Of a DNA stretch of 64,000 nucleotides, positions 45,331-56,614 are shown piece by piece (the first letter of the stretch is position 1; every line of letters starts with the position of its first letter). The translations under genes were made by a program, and so were the position numbers. The notes under the pieces were generated by a model, which was given only the letters and a program-made list of their open reading frames with translations, searched no databases and was not told where the DNA came from. The DNA is from Bretschneidera sinensis (Eukaryota > Streptophyta > Magnoliopsida > Brassicales > Akaniaceae): positions 39,085,501 to 39,149,500 of the forward strand of contig CM043698.1 in the NCBI GenBank assembly GCA_023935145.1, given 5' to 3'.

Positions 45331-45606
45331 CAGAGGGCCAATCACAATATCAATACGTCCCTTAGTGGACCAATCAAGGTATTGTGACACCCTTCAACTG
45401 GCCAACTGCAATATCAGTATACTCCTTTGCAAGCCATTCAAAGTATGGTGACACCACTCAACTGGCCAAGCACAATATTGTATTCTTCTTAATGGGCTAA
45501 TCCAAATATGGAGACACCCCTCAATGGACCAACCACAATATGGTACGCCTTTAATTAGCTAATCAAAATATGGGGACACCCATCAGCAGTCCAATTACAA
45601 TAATCA
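45331..45606. repeat. Degenerate 62-64-bp tandem repeat, unit 1
   Basis: About four copies of a unit containing GGCCAA-CACAATAT and GACACCCCTCAA start at 45336, 45400, 45464, 45526 and 45588. The matching array in unit 2 is at about 59550-59825. Confidence 0.65.
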
Positions 45607-47728
45607 TAATGTCATAAAGTCTCACAATTCATAAATGAAATTCACATAAGAGTAGCGAATGGGTACTGTATCTAACTATCTCAAACACACATCCACATTT
45701 ATGTAAAGAAGTACTCACGTTTTATAATAATTACAAATCTCAAAGTTTCATAATTTCATATAACAAAAACACATTTCCATAAAATAAAGAGACAAGAATG
45801 TTGGTAGTAAACTCACCTGGACACTATGCCAAAACTAATTAACCCACTAAACAAAAGTCCTGGGTACTCATATCCTCAACCATTTTCATTCCTATTCATG
45901 ATACAATGTATATTAAAAATGAGTAATTTTTCCCTTTAGATTATGTAATGATAATGACCAATCATCATGCATGCTCACGTGCCTTTAAAACATTTTTGCT
46001 GTAAGACTAGGTATTTTAATTAAACTATTTTAACCTATGGAATTTCACTTCGAGAATTTTCAATGTGTTCAAGTAGAATTACGTTGTAGTTAAGTAAAAA
46101 ATTTTGGGGGAAATTTTCTTTTCTTTTCATTATTTTCTTTGAAAATTAATAAGGAAAATTATATAAGAGTTAGGTTTTTAAAGAGTTTTGGGGTGAATTT
46201 TAAAAGAAAGGGAGAATTGGAGGCTTGGCTTGTAAATAAGAAAAAGTTTGTTTTATAAATATAAATGGAGGGGAGAAACTAGCACAATGTGCTGGAAGTC
46301 TCTAAAGCCACCGAGAAAGAGAGAGAAAGAGAGAAAAGGAAGATAAGAGGAAATAAATGAAGAAAGAGAGGAAGAGATGGGAGTTTTCTTGCTTAGAACA
46401 AGGTAAAAGTTTGTAGTCCTTTTTTTTTTTTATTCAAGTATGTTTACTAAGCTAAAGATTTGTGAACTTGGGCTTTGGATTTAAATGTTCTTCTAAAAAA
46501 AAAGAAGGCTTTTTTTTTTTTTTTTTTAAAGAATGGGTTTTGTGCAAAGTTGGTTGATTTGGGAGTTTTGGGTTCAAATTTTCTATTGAGTAGTGTAAAG
46601 TTTGCAACTTTAAACCCGTAGAAACTTGTATCTTTCAATAATTGAAATAATCTTTTCAAATCAAGAAGAAATTTGGTGAAAAAGTTGGTTTTCTCAAAAT
46701 AAAATTGTTGAAAATCAGGTTACCAGTCGACTGGTATAAGTACCCAGTCGACTGGGTAAAGGGAAGAAGTTTCCCAGTCAATTGGGTCAACAACCTAGTC
46801 GACTGGTCAAGTTGATTTTCAAAAAAATGTGATTTCTATTTTTGAATGCAAAACTTTTCCAAATTGATTTTAATTTTTATATACCTTGAAAGAATGATTA
46901 AAACACCTTTAAAAGTATTATTGTTCATGAGATTAAACTGTTTTCAGAACCTAAAGAAAATTATTTGAAAAAGGGCTTAACACCTCGATTTCTTTGATTT
47001 TTAATTTTTGCGAAGTGCGTTCTTAATATTTATAGTGTGCGAAACACCTTGGGGTTTCTAAATATTCTTTTAAATGATGTAAGTAATGAGATTAAGTATT
47101 ATTCGTTCCTAGGTATGAGGGGAAAATCCTTGAGAGATGAAGGTAGTGGTTGGGGCTAATTTGCGAAATCTGGTATCAAGGGGACTGTCACCTTAATTTT
47201 AGTAAATGTAGTGGTTACTCATCGAAAATGAGAAATTAAAATATTTGAAAATGAAGAATTGAGGAAAACATTACTAAATTATAATTTAACGGAATTAAAA
47301 TACTTATACGAATAATATTGTATGGCTATACCTCGAAGAAGAATTATGATACAAGTACCTTAATGAAGGACTAAGAGAGAGAATTAAAATAGAAGAAGCT
47401 GTATTAGTTTAATATAAATAGAAATAATAGTGGTTGAGACTTGAGGTGTTTTACATTTGATAAATTGAAGTGATATGGTAAATATAAAAATCCTATATGC
47501 TGAGCTATGAGTCTATAAGTGATTCAATGTAGCCTTGTTGAGAAATCTTTGATATTTGATTTGTAATGAATGTGTTTGGTTGATTTAGAATGAAAATGTG
47601 ATGTGGATGGTTGATGATTGTTTGCATGTATATCACTGCATGCATTTGGTATTATAACCTTGTTTGACGGTATGTTATTGACTGGTGAGTGATGGGTGAT
47701 GTCGATAGGTCCCTGCCCACAAGAGGTG
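45607..47728 (+). other. Probable old LTR-like sequence, unit 1
   Basis: No coding sequence is seen. TATAAATATAAATGGAGGGG near 46252-46275, followed by a purine-rich GAGAAAGAGAG run and later GATAGGTCCCTGCCCACAAG (47704-47723), resembles promoter and tail parts of long Tekay-type LTRs in plus orientation. GTCGAC palindromes (46728-46808, for example CCAGTCGACTGG) lie inside. It is cut at 47729 by the next LTR. Confidence 0.35.
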
Positions 47729-47900
47729 TGTAACGACCCATCCCGGGTTGGCCAGCTCCGAGATGGTGTTGTCACGTTTTGAACTTCCAGCACGACACAT
47801 ATATGCAACAATATAAAAAAATACATCAACTGAAATTAAAAATTTACATCCAATCCTCAACTTTTTTCAGAGGAGATACATCATCATTCTCCTATTTGAA

Positions 47901-47960
<60 letters not shown>

Positions 47961-49735
47961 GCAAGAAAAGATTTTATTACAAATTTTTCTTACAATGTCT
48001 GAGGACTTGACCACAAGATTTACTTAAAGTAATTACTCTAATATCAGCTCTAAAGTCTATCTATCCTACTCACTGCCTAAAAGTTTTCAACAACGAGGAG
48101 TGAGCTTCATAAGCTCAGTGAATTAAATTTACCTATAGTACTCGATTATATACTTCCAGTCTCATATTATAATTCAATCATTTCTAATTCACCAATATTA
48201 ATGATCTACTTCTTCACATATAATAATTCAATCTTTCAAATAATCTTCCAATATTTATTCATCTATTATCTTATATAATTCAATAATAACAATCTATTAT
48301 CATATCATAATATTAACCATTTATCAATCTCTTCTTAAATTAATCATCAAACATATCAATTTTTTTTTTCAATCTTGTATTTAATCCTCTCGAGATTATC
48401 AATTCAACATCATTATTTACCTCGTTATGAGGTTTTTAGCGTATAATCAATCAATCAAATAATTTTTATCATATCATACTGTCACATTTCTTTCTCAACA
48501 TATCTATCTCTCTATGAGATTCATTTGTTGATCAATAATTTTACAATCAAGATTGATACTTTAGCATCTCAATCAATAATATATAAAATAACCAAATAAA
48601 TAAATGCACGTGTTTAAATCATCTTTCTTTCTTTTTGATCACATCATCTCATTATTTCATAATATCATCTGGGAACATCTTCCCAAATGTCGACAATTTT
48701 CAGCTAGATTAGGTGCCTTCTTGGTCTTTTCAGCTAGACCAGCTGCCTTCCTAGCCTTTTCAACTAGACCAACTGCCTTCCTGGTCTTTTCAGCTAGACC
48801 AGCTGCCTTCTTGGTCTTTTCAGCTAAACCAACTGCCTTTCTGGTCTTTTTAGCTAGACAAACTGTCTTCTTGGTCCTTTCAGCTAGACCAGCTGCCTTC
48901 CTGGTCTTTTCTTTTACGAATATGAGCAATAATATGCAAGTAAACATACATTAAAGTATTCAATTTAGCTATCTAGCTCTTTCTTAAAATTATTATTTTT
49001 ATCATAATTATTAAAATGTCTCATCATATATCATATAAACTTTTCAATCATATTTTTTTAGAAATTTGATAAACTTCTCAACATATTTTTCATTCATCCA
49101 TCCTTTTAAAAATATAAATTCTTATATAATTAATATTCAACATACTTTAAATTTCTTAATCAATAAATCAATCAATTTTCATATATAACAAAAAATACAT
49201 CATTAAATCATTATAATTCACTTATTTATTCAAATATCGTAAATTCATATTTTTATTGGTTTCGATTACTGAAAGTAAATCTAACTCACCACATAGCACT
49301 TAAAGCTACTCATGGATCACCTTCTTGCCTTTCTTGCTCCTTTCAGCATTTTCACTCGATTTCTGATCGTCAACATCTTTTTTTTTTCTTAAAACTTCTC
49401 TCAAATCTTTTTAAAATTCTGTCATACACTTCTTTAAAATTTCAATCTTTTAACATTTCTTTCAGTCCCCATATGTTAAAAGAAAATGAGTAATTTGAGA
49501 AAGTGTAATTAAGTTTTAACAACTAACAAAAGCTATATATATATATATATCCAAAACCGACTTACCGCCATTCCCATGTTTTTTGTTGCTCCATGTCTTA
49601 CATGCAATATACTTGCATGTGTAGACAACACCTGGACGTCCAAGTGTTGTCTCCCCCCCCCCCCCCCCTCCAACCTCTTTTTTTTTTTTATTGCAGCAAA
49701 CGGCTATATCGTCCAAGTGTCCTTTTTTTTTTTTT
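47729..49735 (-). repeat. Tekay-type LTR piece G, unit 1, truncated at duplication junction
   Basis: It starts TGTAACGACCCATCCCGGG and follows the LTRs of element C through shared landmarks (CAGCACGACACATATATG, AGCACTTAAAGCTACTCATGG). It includes (TA)27 at 47905-47958, the 30-bp minisatellite at 48703-48912 and a poly-C run at 49651-49668. The TATTACA end of C LTRs is absent. Instead it joins the E protease fragment at about 49736, so the piece is cut by the duplication junction. Confidence 0.7.
48703..48912. repeat. 30-bp minisatellite, about seven copies
   Basis: The unit CAGCTAGACCAGCTGCC plus TTCCTGGTCTTTT repeats about seven times with few changes. A length of 30 keeps both strands open and yields 10-residue peptide repeats (FSARPAAFLV or KAAGLAEKTR). 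The protein is judged spurious because the same block in unit 2 (62775-62955) is also open only through the repeat. Confidence 0.8.
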
Positions 49736-51600
49736 ATCAAATAAGCCAACTAACCCTATATCCCTTCTTCAACAACTTCCTAGCTATGATAGCATAAATA
49801 AGGCAATGAGAAAGTACTTTGATTTTTCCTTGAAAAATGAACTCCTCTTCCCCAGGGATTCAGAATATCACCACGTTCTTAAAGTAATCCACCCAAGTAT
49901 GATAAGTAGCTACCCAGCCCATACCCAAAATTAAATCAAAATATTTATTTCCAAAGGCAAAAAATCCACGCTAAGTTCTTTACCCCTAATACTCAAGACA
50001 ATTTCGAAACACCCATTTAATTTCCACTCTTTCCCAGTAAGAGTCTCAACAATCACAAGGTTATCCAAACGTATTATAGGCATATCAACAAGTACCATAA
50101 AAGAAGTATAAACAAATGAACGTGTAGCTCCAAGATCAATTATTATCCTAACATTTCTACCAAATAAAGAAGCCATACAAGTCACAACGTTAGGTGTCGC
50201 CTAGGCATCCTGCTGAGTAATACCATAAAAATGACTTTGTCCTTGATGGCCTCAACGAGCATCCTCTTTTTCCATTGTAGATCCTTGACTTTGATTTCCA
50301 CCTCTACCACTTTTAATCACCCCACCTAGACCCGATTGGTTTCTCTTGAAATTCCTAAAAGTATTCGCACTACCAGATGACTTAAACCTCGACTAACATT
50401 TTGAACCTGCATGACCACTTTGACCACAAACAACACACTGTATCAATGGGAAATCCTTCTAGAGATGTCCAACTACACCATAGTGATGACACGATCGGAC
50501 CGGCCAATCTCGAACTAAATGACCCAATTAGCCGCATTGAAAACATGTCTTAGGGTTAGATCCCAACACAATACCACTTTCTCTACCCAAAGTGCCTGCT
50601 CCTCTACCTTGGACTCCAATTGGCATCGACTGTGTTGTAGATTTTTAAGCTCTTCCTGCTGAACTCTGAACTAAAAATGTTGTTGGCTTACCCTGCTGGT
50701 TTTGGTTTGTCACAGTTGGCTTTGTTAGAGTTGGTGCATACTTTACGAGACCAGATCTGTAGAACCCCGGACGAACACGGGGGTCCCATTCCCCGGTGAG
50801 CAAGCGGGGCTCTCGTTCCCCGGTGAGCGAGCAGGGCCCCACTCCTCGGAGTGCGGGTAAAGGTTAGGGGGCAGCACCTCCGAAACTTTTAGGTCATGTA
50901 CATGAGTTGGGCCTCGTTTTTTGCTTGGTGGTTTGGGCTTGGGCCCATGAAGAGCCATAGTTCTGCAGCAGAATGGAAACCTAATTAGATCCTAATTAGG
51001 ACGTCTTAAATAGCATATAAATACTCTTTATGTATTGAGTATACATTGTAACAGAGAGATTTGTGAGGTTGATAATAAGAAACTTTTGGCAGGACGTAGC
51101 CCTATTCTTAGGTGAACCTGGGTAAATCTTGTCTTCTTTTCTTTCTGTTTATAATTCGTGTGATTAGCAGGTCTCGAATCATTTAGGCTTACTCCCTGTA
51201 CCTTGTCCCCCTTAGCTAAATCATTGAATCCTTTGAAATAGGTGACCGTCTTGGGCCTCAAACCAATAATTTCCTTCCGATCTAGTCCTCTTTTGTCTTC
51301 AACATCGACCTCTAAGCTCCATCACATCTTTTTCTGCTTGTAATGCTTTATCCACTAACTTTGCATAACTAAAATGATTTAAAATGGAGAGTCAAGTACG
51401 GATATCACAGTTTAGATCATCAAGAAATCGTTTACACTTCCTTTCTTTAGTATTTAACAATTCGGGGACGAATCTAGATAAGGCAACTAGTCTCCCATCA
51501 TATTGAGACACCGTCAAGGTGTTTTACCTCAAGTGGATAAAGTCCTCCTCTTGTTGAGCTCTAAAGTGTCAGGGAAATATTTATCATAAAACACTTCTTT
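49736..51600 (-). pseudogene. Element E protease/gag fragment, unit 2
   Basis: It matches 28690-30070. The protease segment at 50185-49931 keeps IIDLGATRSF, the intact Asp-containing active site that the head copy has lost, but has a frameshift near ETLTGKEWKLNG. Gag knuckle remnants follow to 50550. The fragment is split by a solo LTR at 50723-51185. Confidence 0.72.
50723..51185. repeat. 463-bp solo LTR, present only in unit 2
   Basis: The insertion starts TGTTAGAGTTGG and is bounded by GGCTT at 50718-50722 and 51186-51190. The corresponding place in unit 1 (about 29670) reads straight through. A TATA-like CATATAAATAC near 51013 and TTGTAACAGAGAG downstream look like an LTR promoter and transcript start. 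The end (ATCATTTA) does not finish in CA, so the family is uncertain. Confidence 0.7.
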
Positions 51601-52000
51601 AAACCAACATCAACACAGGTTGGATCGGGTTAACAACATCAATATGCATAGGTTAACAACATCAACATCGGGGTGAGGAACTGTTCTTTAGGAATTGTCA
51701 AGAACTCTTCTTCTTGAATTCTTTTTTTTTTCCTTCTTCTTGAACTCTTATTCTTCTTCTTCTTCTTGAAAAGGAAACACAAGAACACATAATGGATATA
51801 CTTTTTTTATTTTGCCTTACTTTGCTATTTTTCCTTTCTTTTCTCCTACAAAAATAAAGAAACAAAAACACATATGAAATTCAGCAGAATCTCACTGGAA
51901 AAACAAATAAACAACCTGGTGGAAAAGAGACACACCAGAGAAACACTTAAAAAATTTCCCAGAAAATGAAAACAAAAACTTTAAAAAAATCAATTCTGAA

Positions 52001-52033
<33 letters not shown>

Positions 52034-53756
52034 AATATTTAATGGTATTTATCTCATATCAGCACTAGGATCCTAAACCATGAGCCATGATACCATGTTA
52101 ACAAGAATAATTGAAAAAAATTATGTATTATTGATTGATGATTTGAATACAATTCAACAGTCCTATGTATAGACTCATGAATATGAAACTTAAATGGACT
52201 AGGAGACATCAACTAGATAAGATAGACATAAACTTAATTAGGACTCTCAATAAAAGACATGGGGCAAAATTATCTCAAAGATAATATTTCTTGCTAATTA
52301 CATTGCTAATAACCTTTGGGTATGAACAATGTCCACCTTCTCGGTTACAGGGTTCGGGGCAACTCCCCGATAGGGGGTAGGGGAAACACCCTCCGATTGG
52401 TAAGGTCCTCATGATATAGCCTACTACATATATGGACTAGTTATTTTCCATTAGAAATTGATTTAGTTTGATTTAGAAGTGATTTAGGGTAATTTATGTG
52501 AAATTAAGACAAATCTGAGTGATAAATAACAGTAAAAAACTTTCTAACTTGATGATAGTTGACTATGGTAAACCATAGTCGACTGTGAAAAGTTTCTGGC
52601 TTGATGACAATTGAATGTCAAATTTTTTTAACCTAAGTGACAGTCGAATGTGGTAAACCACAGTCGACTATCGAAACTTTCTGCCCAAAACTTCATTTAA
52701 GACAGTCGACTGTGGAAATCCACCTTTAATTGTAAAAAGTTTATGTCTAGTCCTTATTTATGAACATAGTCAACTTTCCACATGGGGCAGTCGATTGTCA
52801 ATGCGATACCTTATGCATTTAACTCGATTTTTTACGCCTTTTTCACCCCAAAATCAATTTTCTTTATGTACAAACAATATTTTAGAGTTTTAAAGATTCC
52901 TTAAATGTTCTAGACCTTATGAATATACTGAATTCAATTAATCTACTTGAATCTAGTCTAAACTAGGGAATGATCAGTTGAAAAAAATTATATCAAGAAC
53001 CCTAAAATATGTTTCTATAACAATATAAACATATATCTATTTGATTCATAAAATCATGTAATTGGAACATTATAATCGCAAGAATCTAACATATAAATCA
53101 ATAAACTATATTTCTAGAATCAATTATAATATTATCTTTATTCCTAATTCAAACCCAAGAAGGCTTTTCAATTAATCAACCAAAAAATTTAATTAGGGTT
53201 CTAAATCCAAGTTATAGTGGCTCTAATACCACATGTAATAATTGACACAAAACAACTCATCAAAATTTTATCCATAGTAGGATTGTAGAACACCCAATAT
53301 AATATGACTAATCTTATAACGTACTTGGTTTGGACTCCATGATAATAGTGCAGCGAAAAACAAAGATCCTCACGCAGTCACGTAATAAGAATGCTGAAAC
53401 CTAAAACAGTTAGTAGAAAAAAAATAGACTTGATCTTTCCCCTAATTTTTCCTCTTGTTAACTAGCTTCTTGATGAGATAGAAGTACTATATGTTATGTT
53501 TGGAATAGGATGGGGGAAACTGAGCCATTAACATTTATATATAGTATCCTAAGAGGTTGTTCATCAAAAGCCTAATGGGCTACTATGACTCACACTAGCA
53601 GTCTACATTTAACACATATACAGGAGTTAGGCTCAATTAACAGATCACTTTATATGGGCTCTTTTTAAGTCTTACCAAGAGACCAATCACTTAGCCTGTT
53701 TTAATAAAACCCAAAATCCACAAATAATGTAAGCCTACCTTTATAGGAAAATTCGG
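51601..53756. other. Unit 2 counterpart of 30071-32305
   Basis: It holds a TA/CT microsatellite near 52004-52032, the copia LTR-like piece (about 52094-52310), the GTCGAC palindrome array (52555-52800) and the possible LTR at about 53235-53675. No coding sequence is seen. Confidence 0.6.
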
Positions 53757-54300
53757 ACGTTATGTTCCAAATCATAGCTTTGAATATGTCGGGGAATCTC
53801 GAGGTCATATTAATTATACTATTAAGTTTTTTGGTGATCAAAAGACACAAATCGATATCTACGAGTGGGAGAGCTTAGTTTACCTGGTTCGTCAAGTATC
53901 AAATTGATCTCTTGAATCTTGAAAGTCTTTTTTCTTCTAATATGGTCTTGAGAACAAGTAAATAGGATTCAGGGTTACCATTTTCGTGTCCTTTATGGCC
54001 ATCTTTGGGAATGAATTTAATCAAGTTGAAATCCAGCTTGTTAAATCTCTTCTCTTCAATTTCTTCAAGGAAAAAATTGAAGAGAAGAGCTTTAAGAAGC
54101 TAAATTGAATCCATTCCCAAACATGACCTATATGGATTATGGAGAATCAAAAAAGGACTTGCACTTGATTTTGTACTTACCAAACAATCTTGTTTCCTAT
54201 CTTTTCAAGAAAAAAGACCACCACAAAGCTTAGTGATTTAGTTTGATTTTGGTAAGGAGGGAATTTTTTTTTTTTTAATGATACTCTTACTTGTTGGATG
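53757..54300 (+). pseudogene. F-box gene C-terminal fragment, unit 2
   Basis: It follows the tail and 3' flank of the intact gene (57468-57940), including the stretch around ATGGATTATGGAGAATC and TGATACTCTTAC. It is interrupted by the 121-bp MITE. The F-box domain is missing and stops are frequent. It is longer than the unit-1 copy because the 1.47-kb deletion did not happen here. Confidence 0.75.
54002..54122. mobile_element. 121-bp MITE in the F-box fragment, unit 2
   Basis: Inverted ends TCTTTGGGAATG and CATTCCCAAAC with a long stem (arms near CTCTTCTCTTCAATTT and AAATTGAAGAGAAGAG) and a short loop. The candidate target duplication is ATGGCCA/ATGACCT with two mismatches. Being in both units, it predates the duplication. 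Confidence 0.65.
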
Positions 54301-55117
54301 GTGTGTCTCTGATTAATTAGTAATTCATTTTTTTACAAAATTATTCAATATACATTTGTAAATGACATGTACATATTTATTTTTTAAAATTTTTAATTTT
54401 AATATGGATATTAAAAAAATGATAATATTTTTTTACTTGTTTAAACATAACATCTATGAAAAGAAAAAAATGTCAAAACCTAGTATAAATAATGCCAGTC
54501 TTTCCACGAGAGGAAATTTACTTTTTTTTTTTTGTTTTTTGTTTCAAATTTGGCTAAAGAAAAGAAGTTGTTATTTGATTGTTATTATCAACCAAAATTA
54601 CAAATTATCTTTTTGCCATTAAATAAATTTGGTTGGAGATACCAAGAATTTGGTAGGATATTTTGGTGATAATTGATTGGATTACAAAATTCGAGTTAAG
54701 AATAGATTTGCGGTCAAGAACCGTAATTTTTTGTGAATAATTTCACCAGCTAAGAATAGATATGTGACGGACCAACGGGTCTAATGAATCCGGACGAAAA
54801 TTTGCACTTTACCGATTGGTTGTCAAAGCTCACATTAGGATGATATGCTTACTTTGATTCCTCCATTTCTTTTTAGACACACTAACGCAAATGATGTTGA
54901 AATTCACAAAATTGTTTAAGTACAAGTTTCTCCCTACAACTCATTAATCTATCAATCGTTATTATCTACTGAAAAGGCTAGTTAAGTACTCCATGTCTTT
55001 ATGCCTTTTTAATTCAACCTTGAGTTAATTAATTATGATTAAAACTTGATTTATTAGTTATTTTTATATTAAGTTAATATTTAAAAATAATTTTGTATAT
55101 TTTATACTTTTGAAGAT
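54301..55117. other. Intergenic, unit 2 only
   Basis: AT-rich sequence. The first 400 bases resemble the 3' flank of the intact F-box gene (57910-58330). The rest shows nothing recognised. It is deleted from unit 1. Confidence 0.45.
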
Positions 55118-55127
55118 ATTTGATATA

Positions 55128-55831
55128 GGATTGCGACATTGACACTGCACAAATGATTATTGGCATTACACTTTTGTTCCTAAAACTTACAATAATACCC
55201 TTAATTAAAGTTAGATATTAAATTTGACTTTTGAAATAAAAAAAATTATCATATATTCTCTTTATATGTTTTCATGATACAAAATCCTCTATTAATTAAA
55301 CTATTTCTTCATCTCATTTTCATAGTAAAACTTTTATTCCTCCACCGTCTTTCTCCCTTTCTCTCTTTTATGTTTTCTCATTTTTCCTTCAATTTTTGTT
55401 AAAGACATGAATTCAAGTTTTACATATATAAAGGATCTAACTTCTTAAAATTTATTATTTTCAGCTAGTAATTCAAAAAGAAATTGATTAAAAATAGTCA
55501 TTAACTCTGTAGTCTTAAGAATTATTAATATTTATGGTGGAACACTTATTCCATCAATTGATTATCCATTATTATGAAAAGAAAATGAAGAAAAAAGTAA
55601 GATAAGAAAGAAAAGTTTTAGTTGCAAAAATAAAAAGGTAGAGAGTAAGAGATGGAGTAGTTGATAAAAGATTTTGTATTATGAAAACTTGTAAAGAGAA
55701 TATATGATAGTTGTATTTCAAAAGTCTAATTGAGTATCAACATTAACTAATAGTACTATTGTAAGTTTCATAAATAAATAAAAAATAAGTGGAGCGACAA
55801 TAACTATTTGTGGAGTGTCAATATTGCTATC
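55128..55831. mobile_element. 704-bp MULE-like inverted-repeat element
   Basis: Two arms of roughly 200 bases are inverted copies. Ends are GATTGCGACATTGACACTGC on the left and, read from the other strand, GATAGCAATATTGACACTCC on the right. ATTTGATATA at 55118-55127 and 55832-55841 is a 10-bp direct flank. Long arms and a 9-10-bp duplication suit a non-autonomous Mutator-like element. No transposase is encoded. Confidence 0.72.
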
Positions 55832-55841
55832 ATTTGATATA

Positions 55842-56614
55842 ATAAAATTAATATTTTATAATTATTATATATATTTTTATTAATTTTCATGAACCAATTA
55901 TTCGACTATTGATCCATTGGTTGAATTAGTGAATTAGGGATCTGGTTCCACGACCAGTTCGATTATGGTCGGATTCTAATAACTATGCACAAAGGTGGAA
56001 CCAAGAATGTCAATTTGAGGAAAGTTGGGGACAAATTTGGTAATTGTAGAGGAAAAGATTCAATTTATACTCTATATATATATTAACTAAAAATTGTTAA
56101 AAAAAAAAGAAAAAGAGAATACCTACAAGTATGATGTTGAATATTCTTGTCCAGCCCAACAGAAGAAATAGAGGCCACAGAATACCCCAAAAAAGATGTT
56201 TAAACTCTTTATTTAGGTTCCAGGTAGAATAAAATGTGAAAAGATTGTTAAAGAGAAAACAACAGTATTAGTTAACTACAAATTTTTTGGTTTCTATCAT
56301 CTTAAAAGAAAAACCCCTTATATATTATTAAAAGATTTACTTCTGATAGTTGATTTGATTCCATTGTTGGTGAGGTGAAGACAACAAATAGTTATGCAAA
56401 TTGGTTATCCAACTCATGTAGATTAGCTATAGAACTAACATGCAGATCAATAAGACCTGGTTAGATAGATAATCTGTATCTTGTTAATAAAGTTACCTAC
56501 CCATATTCTTAACCACCTATGCTTAACTGCCTTTCATTTTAAAATATCATTAGCACATTAGATTTCATATGAAATTTGCTTTTGGTGTAGAATTTGTATT
56601 ACTTCATTCTTGAA
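55842..56614. other. Upstream region of the intact F-box gene
   Basis: AT-rich. It contains the empty insertion site of element C (CTCTATATATATATTAAC near 56070-56090). CCTTATATATTATTAAAAG near 56316 is a possible TATA element about 300 bases before the ATG. No other signal is clear. Confidence 0.45.

Larger units (their letters stand above)
28690..49735. repeat. Tandem segmental duplication, unit 1
   Basis: Sequence from about 28690 rightwards (except element C at 33152-42070) reappears in order from 49736 to 63815. Shared landmarks are the E protease/gag fragment, the TA microsatellite, the GTCGAC palindrome array, the F-box tail fragment with its MITE, the F-box gene, the 62-64-bp repeat, and the LTR with the 30-bp minisatellite. 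Unit 1 without C is about 12.1 kb and lacks 1.47 kb present in unit 2. Confidence 0.88.

Noticed and set aside
47524..47860. Minus-strand open frames of 60-100 codons around 47524-47860
   Set aside because: They cross the boundary between LTR-like sequence and LTR piece G, with no protein family features.
48604..48954. Open frames on both strands at the minisatellite as repeat proteins
   Set aside because: A 30-bp unit without stops keeps all copies open. The frame is produced by the tandem repeat and lies in an LTR.
56594..56614. F-box protein start at 56594
   Set aside because: That codon is TTG. The ATG at 56615 has a good context and is also present in the paralogue at 42600.
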